DNA of 64,000 nucleotides from NCBI GenBank assembly GCA_964242625.1, contig CAXTAO010000004.1:62001-126000 (forward strand), written 5' to 3'. A program made the translations under genes and the position numbers. Positions 6,369 through 14,435 of the stretch are shown piece by piece; the stretch's first letter is position 1; the number at the start of each line of letters is the position of its first letter. The notes below the pieces were generated by a model. It did no database searches. It saw nothing but the letters and a program-made list of their open reading frames with translations, and was not told where the DNA came from. The stretch is from JASLDZ01 sp964242625 (GTDB taxonomy: Bacteria > Pseudomonadota > Alphaproteobacteria > Caulobacterales > Caulobacteraceae).

Positions 6369-8258
6369 ATGGCCGAAGGCGGGCTGATCAGCGAGCTCCT
6401 CGGCGGCGAAGCCGAGACCGAGACGACGGAAGCGCTCGAGCACGCCGCCCTGGCCGACGGCCAGGGTCTGGCGGCCGGCCTCGCGCTGGACGTGGCGCAC
6501 ACCGACCCCAAGGTCTCCCGCGCCGCCTTGGGCTTCCTCGAGCGACAGTCGCGGCTCTTGGATCTGCAGGCCGAGCACGCCCGGGCCGAACATCCCCTGC
6601 GACTGTCGTTCCTGCACGACCAGGCGCATGAGGGCCGGCTGCGGCGCGTGGGCCAGCGGATCCGCGTCGGGATCCAGGCCTTCACCGTGCTCGTCCTGAC
6701 CGCGATCGGGCTCGCCGTCCTGGCGATGTTCTACGACGCGCTGACCTCGCGCACGGTGGTGGTGGAAGCCTTCCAGGCCCCTCCGGCGCTCGCCGGCCGG
6801 GGGGTGAACGGCAAGGTCGTCGCCACGCAGGTGCTCGACGCTCTGCAGAAGCTGCAGGAGGCGACCCGCAGCTCCGCCAAGGGTCTCAACACCCGCGGCG
6901 CCTGGGCGGGGGACGTGCGGATCGAGGTGCCCGAGACGGGCGTCTCCATCGGCGAGGTCAACCGGCTCCTGCACGAGCGGTTCGGCCACGACCTGCACAT
7001 CGACGGCGACCTCATCCAGGGGGACGGCGCGAACCTCAGGCTGACCGTCCGCGGCGACGGCGTTCCGGCCCAGACCTTCGAGAGCGCAGAGGCCGAGCTG
7101 GACAAGCTGGCCACCCAGGCGGCGGAATACGTCTACGGCCGCTCGCAGCCGCTCCGCTACGTCGCCTATCTGGAGGACGTGGGCCGCGACAAGGACGCCC
7201 TGGCGTTCCTCCCCGGCGCGTTCGCCCGGGCGCAGGACGACGGGGAGCGCGCCAAGCTCGCCAACACCTGGGGCAACTCCTACCTCGACCTGTTCCAGCC
7301 CGGTCCGGCGGCCGAGAAGTACCGGCTCGAGATGTCGCTCTCGCCCGCGCGGTCGGACGCCTGGTGGAAGGCGTGGTGCAACCTGATCGGAGCCGCCTCG
7401 GCCTATCAGGGCGAGGAAGCCGGCTGGCGCGAGGGCCAGGCCTTCGTCCGCGCGGTGGCGGCCGCCCCGAAGGCGCAGCGGCCCGAGCTGCGCCTTATGG
7501 CGAACGCCGCGGGCCCGACCTGGGACGTCCCGCTCGCGCTAGCGTCGATCATGGCCGACCTGGCGGCGCAAGGCGGGGCCATCACCACCCTCGAGGGTCC
7601 GCAGGTCGCCGAGGCCTACGCCATGATGCACGATCCCGGGCACGCCGAGCGCTACATGGCGTCGAGCGATCCGGAGGACCCCACCGCCAAGTCGGAAGCC
7701 TTGATGCTGCAGGGCTACGCCGCGCTTGATCGGAACGATCCGGCGGCGGCGGTCGCGCCTCTGGAGGCCGCCTACAAGCTGTGGTCGGCCAACCCCAGCC
7801 TGCAGGCGAGCCTTGTGGACCAGCCCTGTTTCCTGGGTCTCGCCTATGGGCTCTTGGGGCGCCGCGCCGAGGCGGAGGCCGTGTTCGGGCGCATCCCCAA
7901 TCCGTGGTCGCGCTGCTGGGCCTTCCACGGCTATGCGCTCGCCCGGATGGGGGACGTGACGGGCGCCCAGCGCGTCTGGTTCGAAGGCGTGCGGCTGACT
8001 CCCGACCTGCCGAACGTCTACCTCGCCCGGGGCCGGTGGGAGATGGAGCGCGGTGACCTGAGCGCGGCCGAGGCCGACCTGTCCGCCGCTTCGCTCAAGG
8101 CCCCGCACTTCGCCGACCCGTGGAAGAGCTGGGGCGACCTCCTGGCCCGCCAGGGGGACTGGCGCGGCGCCGTCGCCAAGTACGACGTCGCGCTGAAGTC
8201 GGCGCCCTTCTGGATCGATCTGCGCCGCGCGCGCGAGGCGGCGGCCGCGCATCGCTGA
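6369..8258 (+). CDS. Membrane-anchored TPR protein
   Basis: 629 residues from ATG 6369. A cytosolic N-terminal region of about 100 residues (Glu/Ala/Leu-rich, likely helical) is followed by one membrane segment (FTVLVLTAIGLAVLAMFYDAL). The remaining large part has TPR-like helical repeats (LMLQGYAALDRNDPAAAVAP, YLARGRWEMERGDLSAAEAD, WGDLLARQGDWRGAVAKYD). A segment with VRIEVPETGVSIGEVNRLL may be a separate small domain. It probably scaffolds a protein complex with its TPR region outside the cytoplasm. An upstream GTG at 6321 is in frame but less likely. Partner unknown. Confidence 0.75.
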   Translation: MAEGGLISELLGGEAETETTEALEHAALADGQGLAAGLALDVAHTDPKVSRAALGFLERQSRLLDLQAEHARAEHPLRLSFLHDQAHEGRLRRVGQRIRVGIQAFTVLVLTAIGLAVLAMFYDALTSRTVVVEAFQAPPALAGRGVNGKVVATQVLDALQKLQEATRSSAKGLNTRGAWAGDVRIEVPETGVSIGEVNRLLHERFGHDLHIDGDLIQGDGANLRLTVRGDGVPAQTFESAEAELDKLATQAAEYVYGRSQPLRYVAYLEDVGRDKDALAFLPGAFARAQDDGERAKLANTWGNSYLDLFQPGPAAEKYRLEMSLSPARSDAWWKAWCNLIGAASAYQGEEAGWREGQAFVRAVAAAPKAQRPELRLMANAAGPTWDVPLALASIMADLAAQGGAITTLEGPQVAEAYAMMHDPGHAERYMASSDPEDPTAKSEALMLQGYAALDRNDPAAAVAPLEAAYKLWSANPSLQASLVDQPCFLGLAYGLLGRRAEAEAVFGRIPNPWSRCWAFHGYALARMGDVTGAQRVWFEGVRLTPDLPNVYLARGRWEMERGDLSAAEADLSAASLKAPHFADPWKSWGDLLARQGDWRGAVAKYDVALKSAPFWIDLRRAREAAAAHR

Positions 8259-8342
8259 CGCCTCCCGCGGGAAGGTTCGGCGGCTAGCGCGACGGCGGAG
8301 GTCGTGCGCGCAGGGCGTCCCGTCCCGCGCCCAGATCGAGCC

Positions 8343-8927
8343 TCAGGCGGGGGCGAACCTGCGACGGCGCAGCGTGGCCCCCGCCAGTCCGACGCCCACC
8401 ATCATGAGCGCCCAGGTTCCGGGCTCGGGCGCCGCGGTGTCCGCGATCTGGGTGATCGCCAGCTCGACGTAGGACCGGGTGACGGGGCCGCCCACCGTCG
8501 GCGCGTAGTCGAGGGCGTACTGGAAGACCCCTCCGGCCGCGGGGATGGCGAAGGCTGCGGCCGTCGAACCCACCAGGTAGAGGTCGTAGACGCCGCCGCT
8601 CGCCGAGACGAAGCCCAGGCCCGCGGTGTCGACGTTCGGGCCGTTCGGGTAGAGCACATTGTCGGCGCCCTCGAAGCTCGACAGGCCGGAGATGGCGGCG
8701 AAGGCCGACGCGCCCTCCGCGCCGGGCGTGCTCACCATGCCGGTGATGCCGGTGACGTCGTACCCGCCGGCGGCGGTCTCCGTGTCGCTGGTGGAGAGCT
8801 CGGCGAACCCGGTCTGGAACGGGGAACCGGCCTCGGAGGTGAAGCCGATGTTGTAGCGGTGCGTGGCCGCCTGCGCGCCCGTGCAGAGGAGCGCGGCCAG
8901 CGTGACGGGAGCGAACAGCTTCAGCAT
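8343..8927 (-). CDS. PEP-CTERM (PEPxxWA) sorted secreted protein
   Basis: About 194 residues from ATG 8927, which has GAGGA about 9 bases upstream; an ATG at 8936 is in frame but would sit directly on that site. Signal peptide MLKLFAPVTLAALLCTGAQA, then a Gly/Ser/Thr-rich domain with few charged residues, PEPGTWALMMVGVGLAG near the end, and a basic RRRR tail. It is the third gene in the window with the same sorting signal. Substrate of an unseen exosortase by family knowledge; biological role unknown. Confidence 0.8.
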   Translation of the reverse strand: MLKLFAPVTLAALLCTGAQAATHRYNIGFTSEAGSPFQTGFAELSTSDTETAAGGYDVTGITGMVSTPGAEGASAFAAISGLSSFEGADNVLYPNGPNVDTAGLGFVSASGGVYDLYLVGSTAAAFAIPAAGGVFQYALDYAPTVGGPVTRSYVELAITQIADTAAPEPGTWALMMVGVGLAGATLRRRRFAPA

Positions 8928-9054
8928 GGTCGTCATCCTCGCGGGCCTGCGGTCTCGAGGGAGACGCGGGCCGCCCTCAGGCCACGCATGCGCCATAATC
9001 CAGCGTGGCCGTCAACCATGCCGGCCACGCTCGGCGCTCGGTGGCGTTTCGCGG

Positions 9055-9534
9055 CTAGTCGAAGGTCAACAGGCGCGGGCGCCAGACACCCAGGGCGATG
9101 TTGGCGGCCGACACCGCCAGGAGCACCCACAGCGTGCCGATCTCGGCGGTGAACAGGCGCATCGCGCTCGACGGGTCGGGGCCCCGCTTCGCCGCCTCCC
9201 CCAGCGGCCCCAACACGTGGAGACCGCCTTCCAGCACCAAGATGCCCGTCGCCGCCTTCAGCCAGACCCAGCCGACGTCGTGGAAGGCCGGATTGACCGC
9301 CATCGCCAGGAGTCCCGAGACGACGACGAGGATCATGGACGGTCCGATGATCCAGGCGGCCACCTTGGCCATGGCGCTCAGCAGGAGCAGCTCGCCGGCC
9401 GCGCCGACCGGCGCCCGCACGCCGATCGCCATGGCGATCAACGCCACCGCGCCGCCCATGAAGCCGGCGGCCCCGAGCGTATGGGCGAACTTCAGCAGCC
9501 GCCGAAAGGCGCGCGCGAGCCGGACCGTCGTCAC
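9055..9534 (-). CDS. DUF2269-like integral membrane protein
   Basis: 159 residues with four predicted membrane helices: TLGAAGFMGGAVALIAMAIG, AAWIIGPSMILVVVSGLLAM, WVWLKAATGILVLEGGLHVL and TLWVLLAVSAANIALGVW. The spacing and the small size fit predicted DUF2269-type inner-membrane proteins. Start GTG 9534. Function unknown; it is a stand-alone gene. Confidence 0.6.
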   Translation of the reverse strand: MTTVRLARAFRRLLKFAHTLGAAGFMGGAVALIAMAIGVRAPVGAAGELLLLSAMAKVAAWIIGPSMILVVVSGLLAMAVNPAFHDVGWVWLKAATGILVLEGGLHVLGPLGEAAKRGPDPSSAMRLFTAEIGTLWVLLAVSAANIALGVWRPRLLTFD

Positions 9535-9597
9535 CGGACAGAAGCTACCACGCTCGGGGCGCGCAGGCGCGCCACGGCGCGCCGCTCCTCGACATCC

Positions 9598-10653
9598 TCA
9601 GGCGACGGCGCGGGCGGCCGACGTGTCGAGGAGCTCGCGCACCCGCGGGACCACGTCGCGGCCGTAGCGACCGATCGTGTCCATCATGGCGGCATGCGGC
9701 AGGGTGCCCGCGCTGTACTTCAGCTGGAAGCGCGACATCCCGAGCGCGCCCGCGGTGCGGGCGATCTTCTGCGCCACCGTCTCGGCCGAGCCGACGTAGA
9801 GTGAGCCCGCCTCGATCTCGCGCTCGAAGGCCTCGCGCTGCAGCGGCGGCCAGCCCCGCTCGGCGCCGATGCGCGCGTGCATGTCGCGGTAGTGCGGCCA
9901 GAACCGCTCCCTGGCATCCGCGTCGGTCGCCGCGACGTGACCGGGCGAGTGGACGCCGACGGGCCTGGGCGCGTGGCCGAGCTCGGAGAGCGCCCGGGCG
10001 TGGAGGTCGACGTAGGGCCGGAAGCGCGCGGGGTCGCCGCCGATGATGGCCAGCATCATGGGAAGGCCATGGCGCGCGGCGCGGACGACCGAGGGCGGAC
10101 TGCCGCCCACGCCGGCCCAGACCGTCAGCGGCCGCTCTGTGCGCGGAAAGACGGCTTGGCCCACGAGCGGCGCGCGGACCGTTCCGCGCCAGGTCGTGCG
10201 CTCCGAGCGCGTCAGCGCGACCAGGAGGTCGAGCTTCTCCTCGAACAGCCGCTCGTACTGGTCGAGCGGCAGGCCGAAGAGCGGAAAGGATTCGGTGAAC
10301 GAGCCGCGGCCCGCGATCACCTCGGCGCGGCCGTCCGAGACGGCGTCCAGCGTCGAGAAGCGCTGGAACACGCGCACGGGGTCGTCGGAGCTGAGGACGG
10401 TCACCGCCGAGGCCAGCCGGATGCGGCGGGTACGCGCGGCGATGGCGGCGAGCGCCATCTCCGGCGCGGAGATGGCGAAGTCAGCGCGGTGATGCTCGCC
10501 CACGCCGAAGGCGTCCAGGCCCAGCTCGTCGGCCAGCACGGCCTCGTCCACCATCTCGCGGATGACCTGCGGCTGCGGCGTCGGCGCGCCCTGCGCGTCG
10601 GAGGTGACGTCGCCGAAGGTGTCCAGGCCGAACTGCAGCATGGGGAGGTCCAT
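9598..10653 (-). CDS. LLM-class (luciferase-like) flavin-dependent oxidoreductase
   Basis: 351 residues with a TIM-barrel luciferase-family pattern: MLQFGLDTFGDV at the start, LGLDAFGVGEHHRADF, RIRLASAVTVLSSDDPVRVF, AEVIAGRGSFTESFPLFG and a C-terminal substrate-selection region. Such enzymes use reduced FMN or F420 supplied by a partner reductase to oxidise varied substrates. The F420 pathway is not evident here, so FMN is more likely. No reductase lies next to it, and the substrate cannot be deduced. Confidence 0.88.
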   Translation of the reverse strand: MDLPMLQFGLDTFGDVTSDAQGAPTPQPQVIREMVDEAVLADELGLDAFGVGEHHRADFAISAPEMALAAIAARTRRIRLASAVTVLSSDDPVRVFQRFSTLDAVSDGRAEVIAGRGSFTESFPLFGLPLDQYERLFEEKLDLLVALTRSERTTWRGTVRAPLVGQAVFPRTERPLTVWAGVGGSPPSVVRAARHGLPMMLAIIGGDPARFRPYVDLHARALSELGHAPRPVGVHSPGHVAATDADARERFWPHYRDMHARIGAERGWPPLQREAFEREIEAGSLYVGSAETVAQKIARTAGALGMSRFQLKYSAGTLPHAAMMDTIGRYGRDVVPRVRELLDTSAARAVA

Positions 10654-10727
10654 GTCAGGCTCCGCGCGGCCCCGAGCGGGCCGACCGGAATGTGGGGACG
10701 CTCAGCCCAACTGCAACAGTGGTGGTG

Positions 10728-11315
10728 TCAGACGCCGATCCACTCGCGCACGGGGCCGACGTCCATGTGCACGAAGTTGGAGACGGGGTAGAAGCCCACC
10801 CCGCCCGCGCCGAGGTCGAGGGCTGCGGCGCGCAGCTGGTGCAGGGCCACGCCCTCCAGCCGCACGTCGCAGGCCTTGCCCTGCACGTGCTGGCTGTTCA
10901 TCGCCACGCCGTGAGAGCGCTCGTGCATCAGCGCGTTGGTGGCGGGCGAGCGGTAGCCGGAGATCACCTGGAAGGGAGCGGCGATCTCGAGCTTACCGCG
11001 CACCGCGTGCATCACGTCGAACAGGCGAGGGTCCATCAGGTGCTCCTCGCCCGAACGCCAGTCGCGCAGCACCTTCATCAGCTCGGCCAGGGCGTCGGGC
11101 ACATAGCGCCCGTTCTCGTAATACGTGGCGCGCAGGCTCTCGCCGGTGTGGAGGTTGTGTACGTGGGCGAAGCGCGGCCGCTCCCCCAGGACGATGTTGT
11201 ACCCTTCGAGCGTGTACTCGCTGGCCCAGCCCCGGCCGCCGAGGGCGGCTGCGCCCGCGACCCCCGCCGCGGTGGAGAGGGCGCCCGTGAGCGCCTGACG
11301 CCTGGATACGAACAT
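10728..11315 (-). CDS. DUF882/YcbK-type peptidoglycan peptidase, Tat-exported
   Basis: 195 residues from ATG 11315. An SRRQALTGALS twin-arginine signal is near the N-terminus, then a hydrophobic segment cleaved around WAS. The catalytic part is M15-like: GYRSPATNALMHERSHGVAMN, SQHVQGKACDVR (SxHxxGxAxD zinc ligands) and HMDVG near the end. Members cleave or remodel peptidoglycan peptides in the periplasm. It is followed by an L,D-transpeptidase gene upstream in the same orientation (gap 105 bases), consistent with a joint role in 3-3 crosslink remodelling. The in-frame start at 11393 would displace the Tat motif. Confidence 0.8.
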   Translation of the reverse strand: MFVSRRQALTGALSTAAGVAGAAALGGRGWASEYTLEGYNIVLGERPRFAHVHNLHTGESLRATYYENGRYVPDALAELMKVLRDWRSGEEHLMDPRLFDVMHAVRGKLEIAAPFQVISGYRSPATNALMHERSHGVAMNSQHVQGKACDVRLEGVALHQLRAAALDLGAGGVGFYPVSNFVHMDVGPVREWIGV

Positions 11316-11419
11316 GCGCTTCAGCCCCGGCGCGGCCCCAACGGTCAAGCGGGCGGCGGGCGGGTCCCCTGCGGTGAGTACAGACTTCACCATGCGGGAG
11401 AGTTGGTTAACGGTTCAAT

Positions 11420-12808
11420 CTAGCGTGTCGCCCCTGCGTCAAGGAGCCTCAGGAGCTCGGCGTCCCAGCCGTACACGTCGTCGCGGAAGCTGAGCTGGTC
11501 GCCCGCAGGGTAGGCCGTCCAGTACAGCAGGAAGACGGGCATGGGCCGGCGCAGCGGCAGCTTCAGCGTCTTCAGCGCGGCGAGCTCGGCGTCGATCCGC
11601 TCGGGGCCTTGGTCGCCGTTGGGGGCGAGGAGGCGCACGGCGAGGTCTCGCGGCTTCTCCAGCCGGACGCAGCCATGGCTGACCGAACGGCTGGCGTGGG
11701 CGAAGGCGCCGCGCGACGGGGTGTCGTGCAGGTAGACGCTGTAGGCGTTCTCGAAGCTGAATTTGAAGCGCCCGAGCGCGCTCTCGGGCCCCGGCAGCTG
11801 CACGAGGCGCATCCCCTCCCCCGTCATGCGCCGCTCGAACCGCTCGCGCGCGAGATAGCCGGGGTCGCGCTTCGCCTTGGGCAGGAGTTCCTTCGCGGCG
11901 ATGGAGGGCGGCACGTACCAGGGCGGGTTGAGCGTGATCTCCGTCACGGTTGAGCGCAGCATGGGCGTTTCGTCGCCGGGCCTCCCCGCCGCGGCGAGGA
12001 AGCTCAGCTCGGGACGCCCGCCCGCGAAGAGGTCGAAGGTCGCCGCCGCGATGTTCACCTCGATGCGGTCGGCCGGCCAGCTGCGTGGCGCCCACCGCCA
12101 GCGCTCGAGGTTGGCGCGGATGGTGCGGACGCGCTCGGCGGGCTGGGCGTTGAGCGCGAGGAGCGTGCGCCCGCTCACCACGCCCGTCGGCATGAGGCCG
12201 TGGCGCGCCTGCACGCGGCGCACGGCCGCCGCGAGCGTCGCATCGAAGGGGGCGGAAGGCGGCGCGTGCGCCACGCCCACGTCCTCCAGCGCCAGGCGGG
12301 CGCGCAGGAGCCGCACGCGCGGGCCGGTCGCGCCCACGGCGAGGTCCGGTCCCGCCGGCACCGGGCGCCAGCCGCCCGCCTTGGCGAGCCGGCGGTACAC
12401 CGCCATGCCGTCTCGCAACACGCGGTAGCTCTCGAAGGGCGGCGGCAGGGCGGCGATCCAGGCGGCGAGCCGGCCTTGCGCCAGCGCCGCGTCCAGCTCC
12501 CGCGCAGGGGCGTAGTAGGCGGGGCGCAGGCCCCAATTCTTGTTGAAGCGGTCGAGCGGCACGCGCCCGCCGTGCTGCGCGCGCGCGTAAAGCAGCAGCG
12601 CGGCGCGCAGGCCCGGCCCGTCGGACGGCGGGTCAGCGTCCAGCCCGAGGTCGCGCAGGGGGATGCCGTGGCTCGGCGCCTCGCGCAGGGTGCGGACGAC
12701 GAGCGCCGCCTCGGCCTCGGTGAAAGGGCGAGGCGTCGCCGCTCCGGCCCCCGCGGCCAACAGCGATCCCGCTCCCGCCAGCACGCTGCGCCTACGCCAC
12801 CCGTTCAT
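11420..12808 (-). CDS. L,D-transpeptidase, LdtD/YcbB family
   Basis: 462 residues. A basic signal sequence (MNGWRRRSVLAGAGSLLAAG) targets it to the periplasm. A scaffold domain and a peptidoglycan-binding-like segment (VQARHGLMPTGVVSGRTLLA) precede the YkuD domain, with YSVYLHDTPSRGAF and the catalytic box SHGCVRLEKP (Cys nucleophile). Forms 3-3 crosslinks or attaches proteins to peptidoglycan. Length and domain order match YcbB-type enzymes. The adjacent DUF882 peptidase suggests an envelope-remodelling pair. Confidence 0.9.
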   Translation of the reverse strand: MNGWRRRSVLAGAGSLLAAGAGAATPRPFTEAEAALVVRTLREAPSHGIPLRDLGLDADPPSDGPGLRAALLLYARAQHGGRVPLDRFNKNWGLRPAYYAPARELDAALAQGRLAAWIAALPPPFESYRVLRDGMAVYRRLAKAGGWRPVPAGPDLAVGATGPRVRLLRARLALEDVGVAHAPPSAPFDATLAAAVRRVQARHGLMPTGVVSGRTLLALNAQPAERVRTIRANLERWRWAPRSWPADRIEVNIAAATFDLFAGGRPELSFLAAAGRPGDETPMLRSTVTEITLNPPWYVPPSIAAKELLPKAKRDPGYLARERFERRMTGEGMRLVQLPGPESALGRFKFSFENAYSVYLHDTPSRGAFAHASRSVSHGCVRLEKPRDLAVRLLAPNGDQGPERIDAELAALKTLKLPLRRPMPVFLLYWTAYPAGDQLSFRDDVYGWDAELLRLLDAGATR

Positions 12809-12891
12809 CGCTCACCCGCGCCCGCCTCAGGGGACCGGCGCGGCCGACTCGGCCTCGCCCGCGGCGGGCGGAGCGATTAAGCGCATGCCCT

Positions 12892-13758
12892 ATGAGCGAT
12901 CCCGCCGTCCAGATCATCGCCCGCGGCCCGCGCGCCGAGTGCGAGACCGCCGCCGCCGGTCTCGACGCCGAGCCGGCGCTGGAGGGGCTGACCTACTCCA
13001 TACTGGAGGAGGACGAGGACCACGGGCTCTGGCGCATCGACGCCTACCCGGTCACCTCCGACGAGGCCGACAGGCTGCGCCAAGCGCTCGCCACACACCC
13101 GGCGCTGACCGTCTCGACCGAGGTGCTGGCCGACGCCGACTGGCTCGCCATGGCGCTCTCCGGCCTGCCGCCCGTGCGGGCGGGGCGCTTCTTCGTGTAC
13201 GGCGCCCACGACCGCGGCCGCGCCCCGCCCAACGCGGTCAACCTGCGTATCGAGGCGGGGGCCGCCTTCGGCACGGGGCACCACGGCACGACGGTGGGGT
13301 GCCTCCTCGCCTTCGACGCGCTCCTGAAGCGGCGGCGGTTTTCTCGCGTGCTGGACGTGGGTTGCGGCACGGGCGTGCTGGCGCTGGCCGCCGCGCGCAC
13401 GGGCTCGCGCCCGGTGGTGGGCACCGACATCGACCCGGTGTCCGTCCGCATTGCGCGGGAGAACGCGCTCCTGAACACCGCCCGCGCGCGGTTCGTCCAC
13501 GCCGCGGGGCTGGGCGACCCCCGGGTGCGCCGCGCCGGACCCTACGACCTCGTCTTCGCCAACATCCTGGCGCGCCCGCTCGTGCACCTCTCCCGCGACA
13601 TCGCGGGGGCGCTGCGGCCGGGCGGGGTGGTGATCCTGTCCGGCCTCCTGCGCACCCAGGAGCGGCTGGTGCGCGCCGCCTACCTCGGCCGCGGCCTCAC
13701 GTTGGAGCGCCGCATCCACCGCGACGCCTGGGCGACGCTCGTGCTGCGCCGGCCGTGA
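12892..13758 (+). CDS. prmA: Ribosomal protein L11 methyltransferase
   Basis: 288 residues. The C-terminal Rossmann methyltransferase has the SAM-binding loop VLDVGCGTGVLALAAA, acidic GTDIDPVSVRIARENA, and the PrmA-characteristic FANILARPLVHL motif. The preceding stretch AFGTGHHGTTVGCLLAFD is the family hallmark. PrmA trimethylates L11 on the ribosome using S-adenosylmethionine. It is followed by an uncharacterised gene that overlaps its stop by 4 bases. Confidence 0.93.
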   Translation: MSDPAVQIIARGPRAECETAAAGLDAEPALEGLTYSILEEDEDHGLWRIDAYPVTSDEADRLRQALATHPALTVSTEVLADADWLAMALSGLPPVRAGRFFVYGAHDRGRAPPNAVNLRIEAGAAFGTGHHGTTVGCLLAFDALLKRRRFSRVLDVGCGTGVLALAAARTGSRPVVGTDIDPVSVRIARENALLNTARARFVHAAGLGDPRVRRAGPYDLVFANILARPLVHLSRDIAGALRPGGVVILSGLLRTQERLVRAAYLGRGLTLERRIHRDAWATLVLRRP

Positions 13759-14426
13759 ACCCGGAGGCGTTCGCGCGCCTGCGGCCGACGCTGCACCATC
13801 TCGCCGCCGCCGACGCCTGGCGGGGGATCGTGCGCTGGGGGTTCCTCAGCACGACGGCGCTCCTGGATCTGCACGGGGTCGCCGGCGAGGAGCGGACGCG
13901 TCTCGAGGCGCGCAAACGGCCCGGCCAACACGCCCTTGATCACCCGACGGCCGGACGCGCTGTCCTGCGCGACCAGCGACCGTTGAGCGAACGCGCCCTC
14001 GCCGCCCAGCTCACCGACGGGTGGAGCGTGGGCGACTGGTGCCGCCACCTGAACCGCCATGCCTTCCTATTCCCGACGAGGGCGGCGGCGCTCGCGTTCG
14101 GGGCCGTCTACGCCCGGCAGGCGAACGATCTCCTCACCTTCGACACCGCGGCCGTCCTGCGGGCGGCGGGCGGCGACCTCCGCGTCTGCACCGTCAACTC
14201 CGGCGCGCCCACGGCGAGGGCGCCCACGCCGCGAGGCCCCCGCACCTTCGAGCGTCTCGACGCCTGCGCCTCGACACCCGGGCGGGTGAAGGAGGTCGCC
14301 GTCCTGGGCGGTCTCGCGGAGGTGGGCGATAGCCTGCTCGGGGTCGAGCGCCTCCATGTGGGTGGGCGCGCTGAGGCGGTCTGGCGGAGGCGCGACCCGC
14401 TTCCCCCTCCGGCGGGCGGGGCCTAG
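13755..14426 (+). CDS. Uncharacterised protein (possible DUF7002-type)
   Basis: 223 residues starting at GTG 13755, overlapping the prmA stop (GTGA). Distinct stretches: LRPTLHHLAAADAWRGIVRW, GFLSTTALLDLHG, LSERALAAQLTDGWSVGDWC, RHLNRHAFLFPTRAAALAF and DLLTFDTAAVLRAAGGDLRV. The His near the start, Ser-Thr in the first strand and late Thr/Asn-Ser stretches are reminiscent of small ADP-ribosyl-transferase-like folds, but this is only an impression. No signal or membrane segment. Co-translated with prmA and immediately followed by aminopeptidase P. Confidence 0.6.
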   Translation: MNPEAFARLRPTLHHLAAADAWRGIVRWGFLSTTALLDLHGVAGEERTRLEARKRPGQHALDHPTAGRAVLRDQRPLSERALAAQLTDGWSVGDWCRHLNRHAFLFPTRAAALAFGAVYARQANDLLTFDTAAVLRAAGGDLRVCTVNSGAPTARAPTPRGPRTFERLDACASTPGRVKEVAVLGGLAEVGDSLLGVERLHVGGRAEAVWRRRDPLPPPAGGA

Positions 14427-14435
14427 ATCAGCGCC

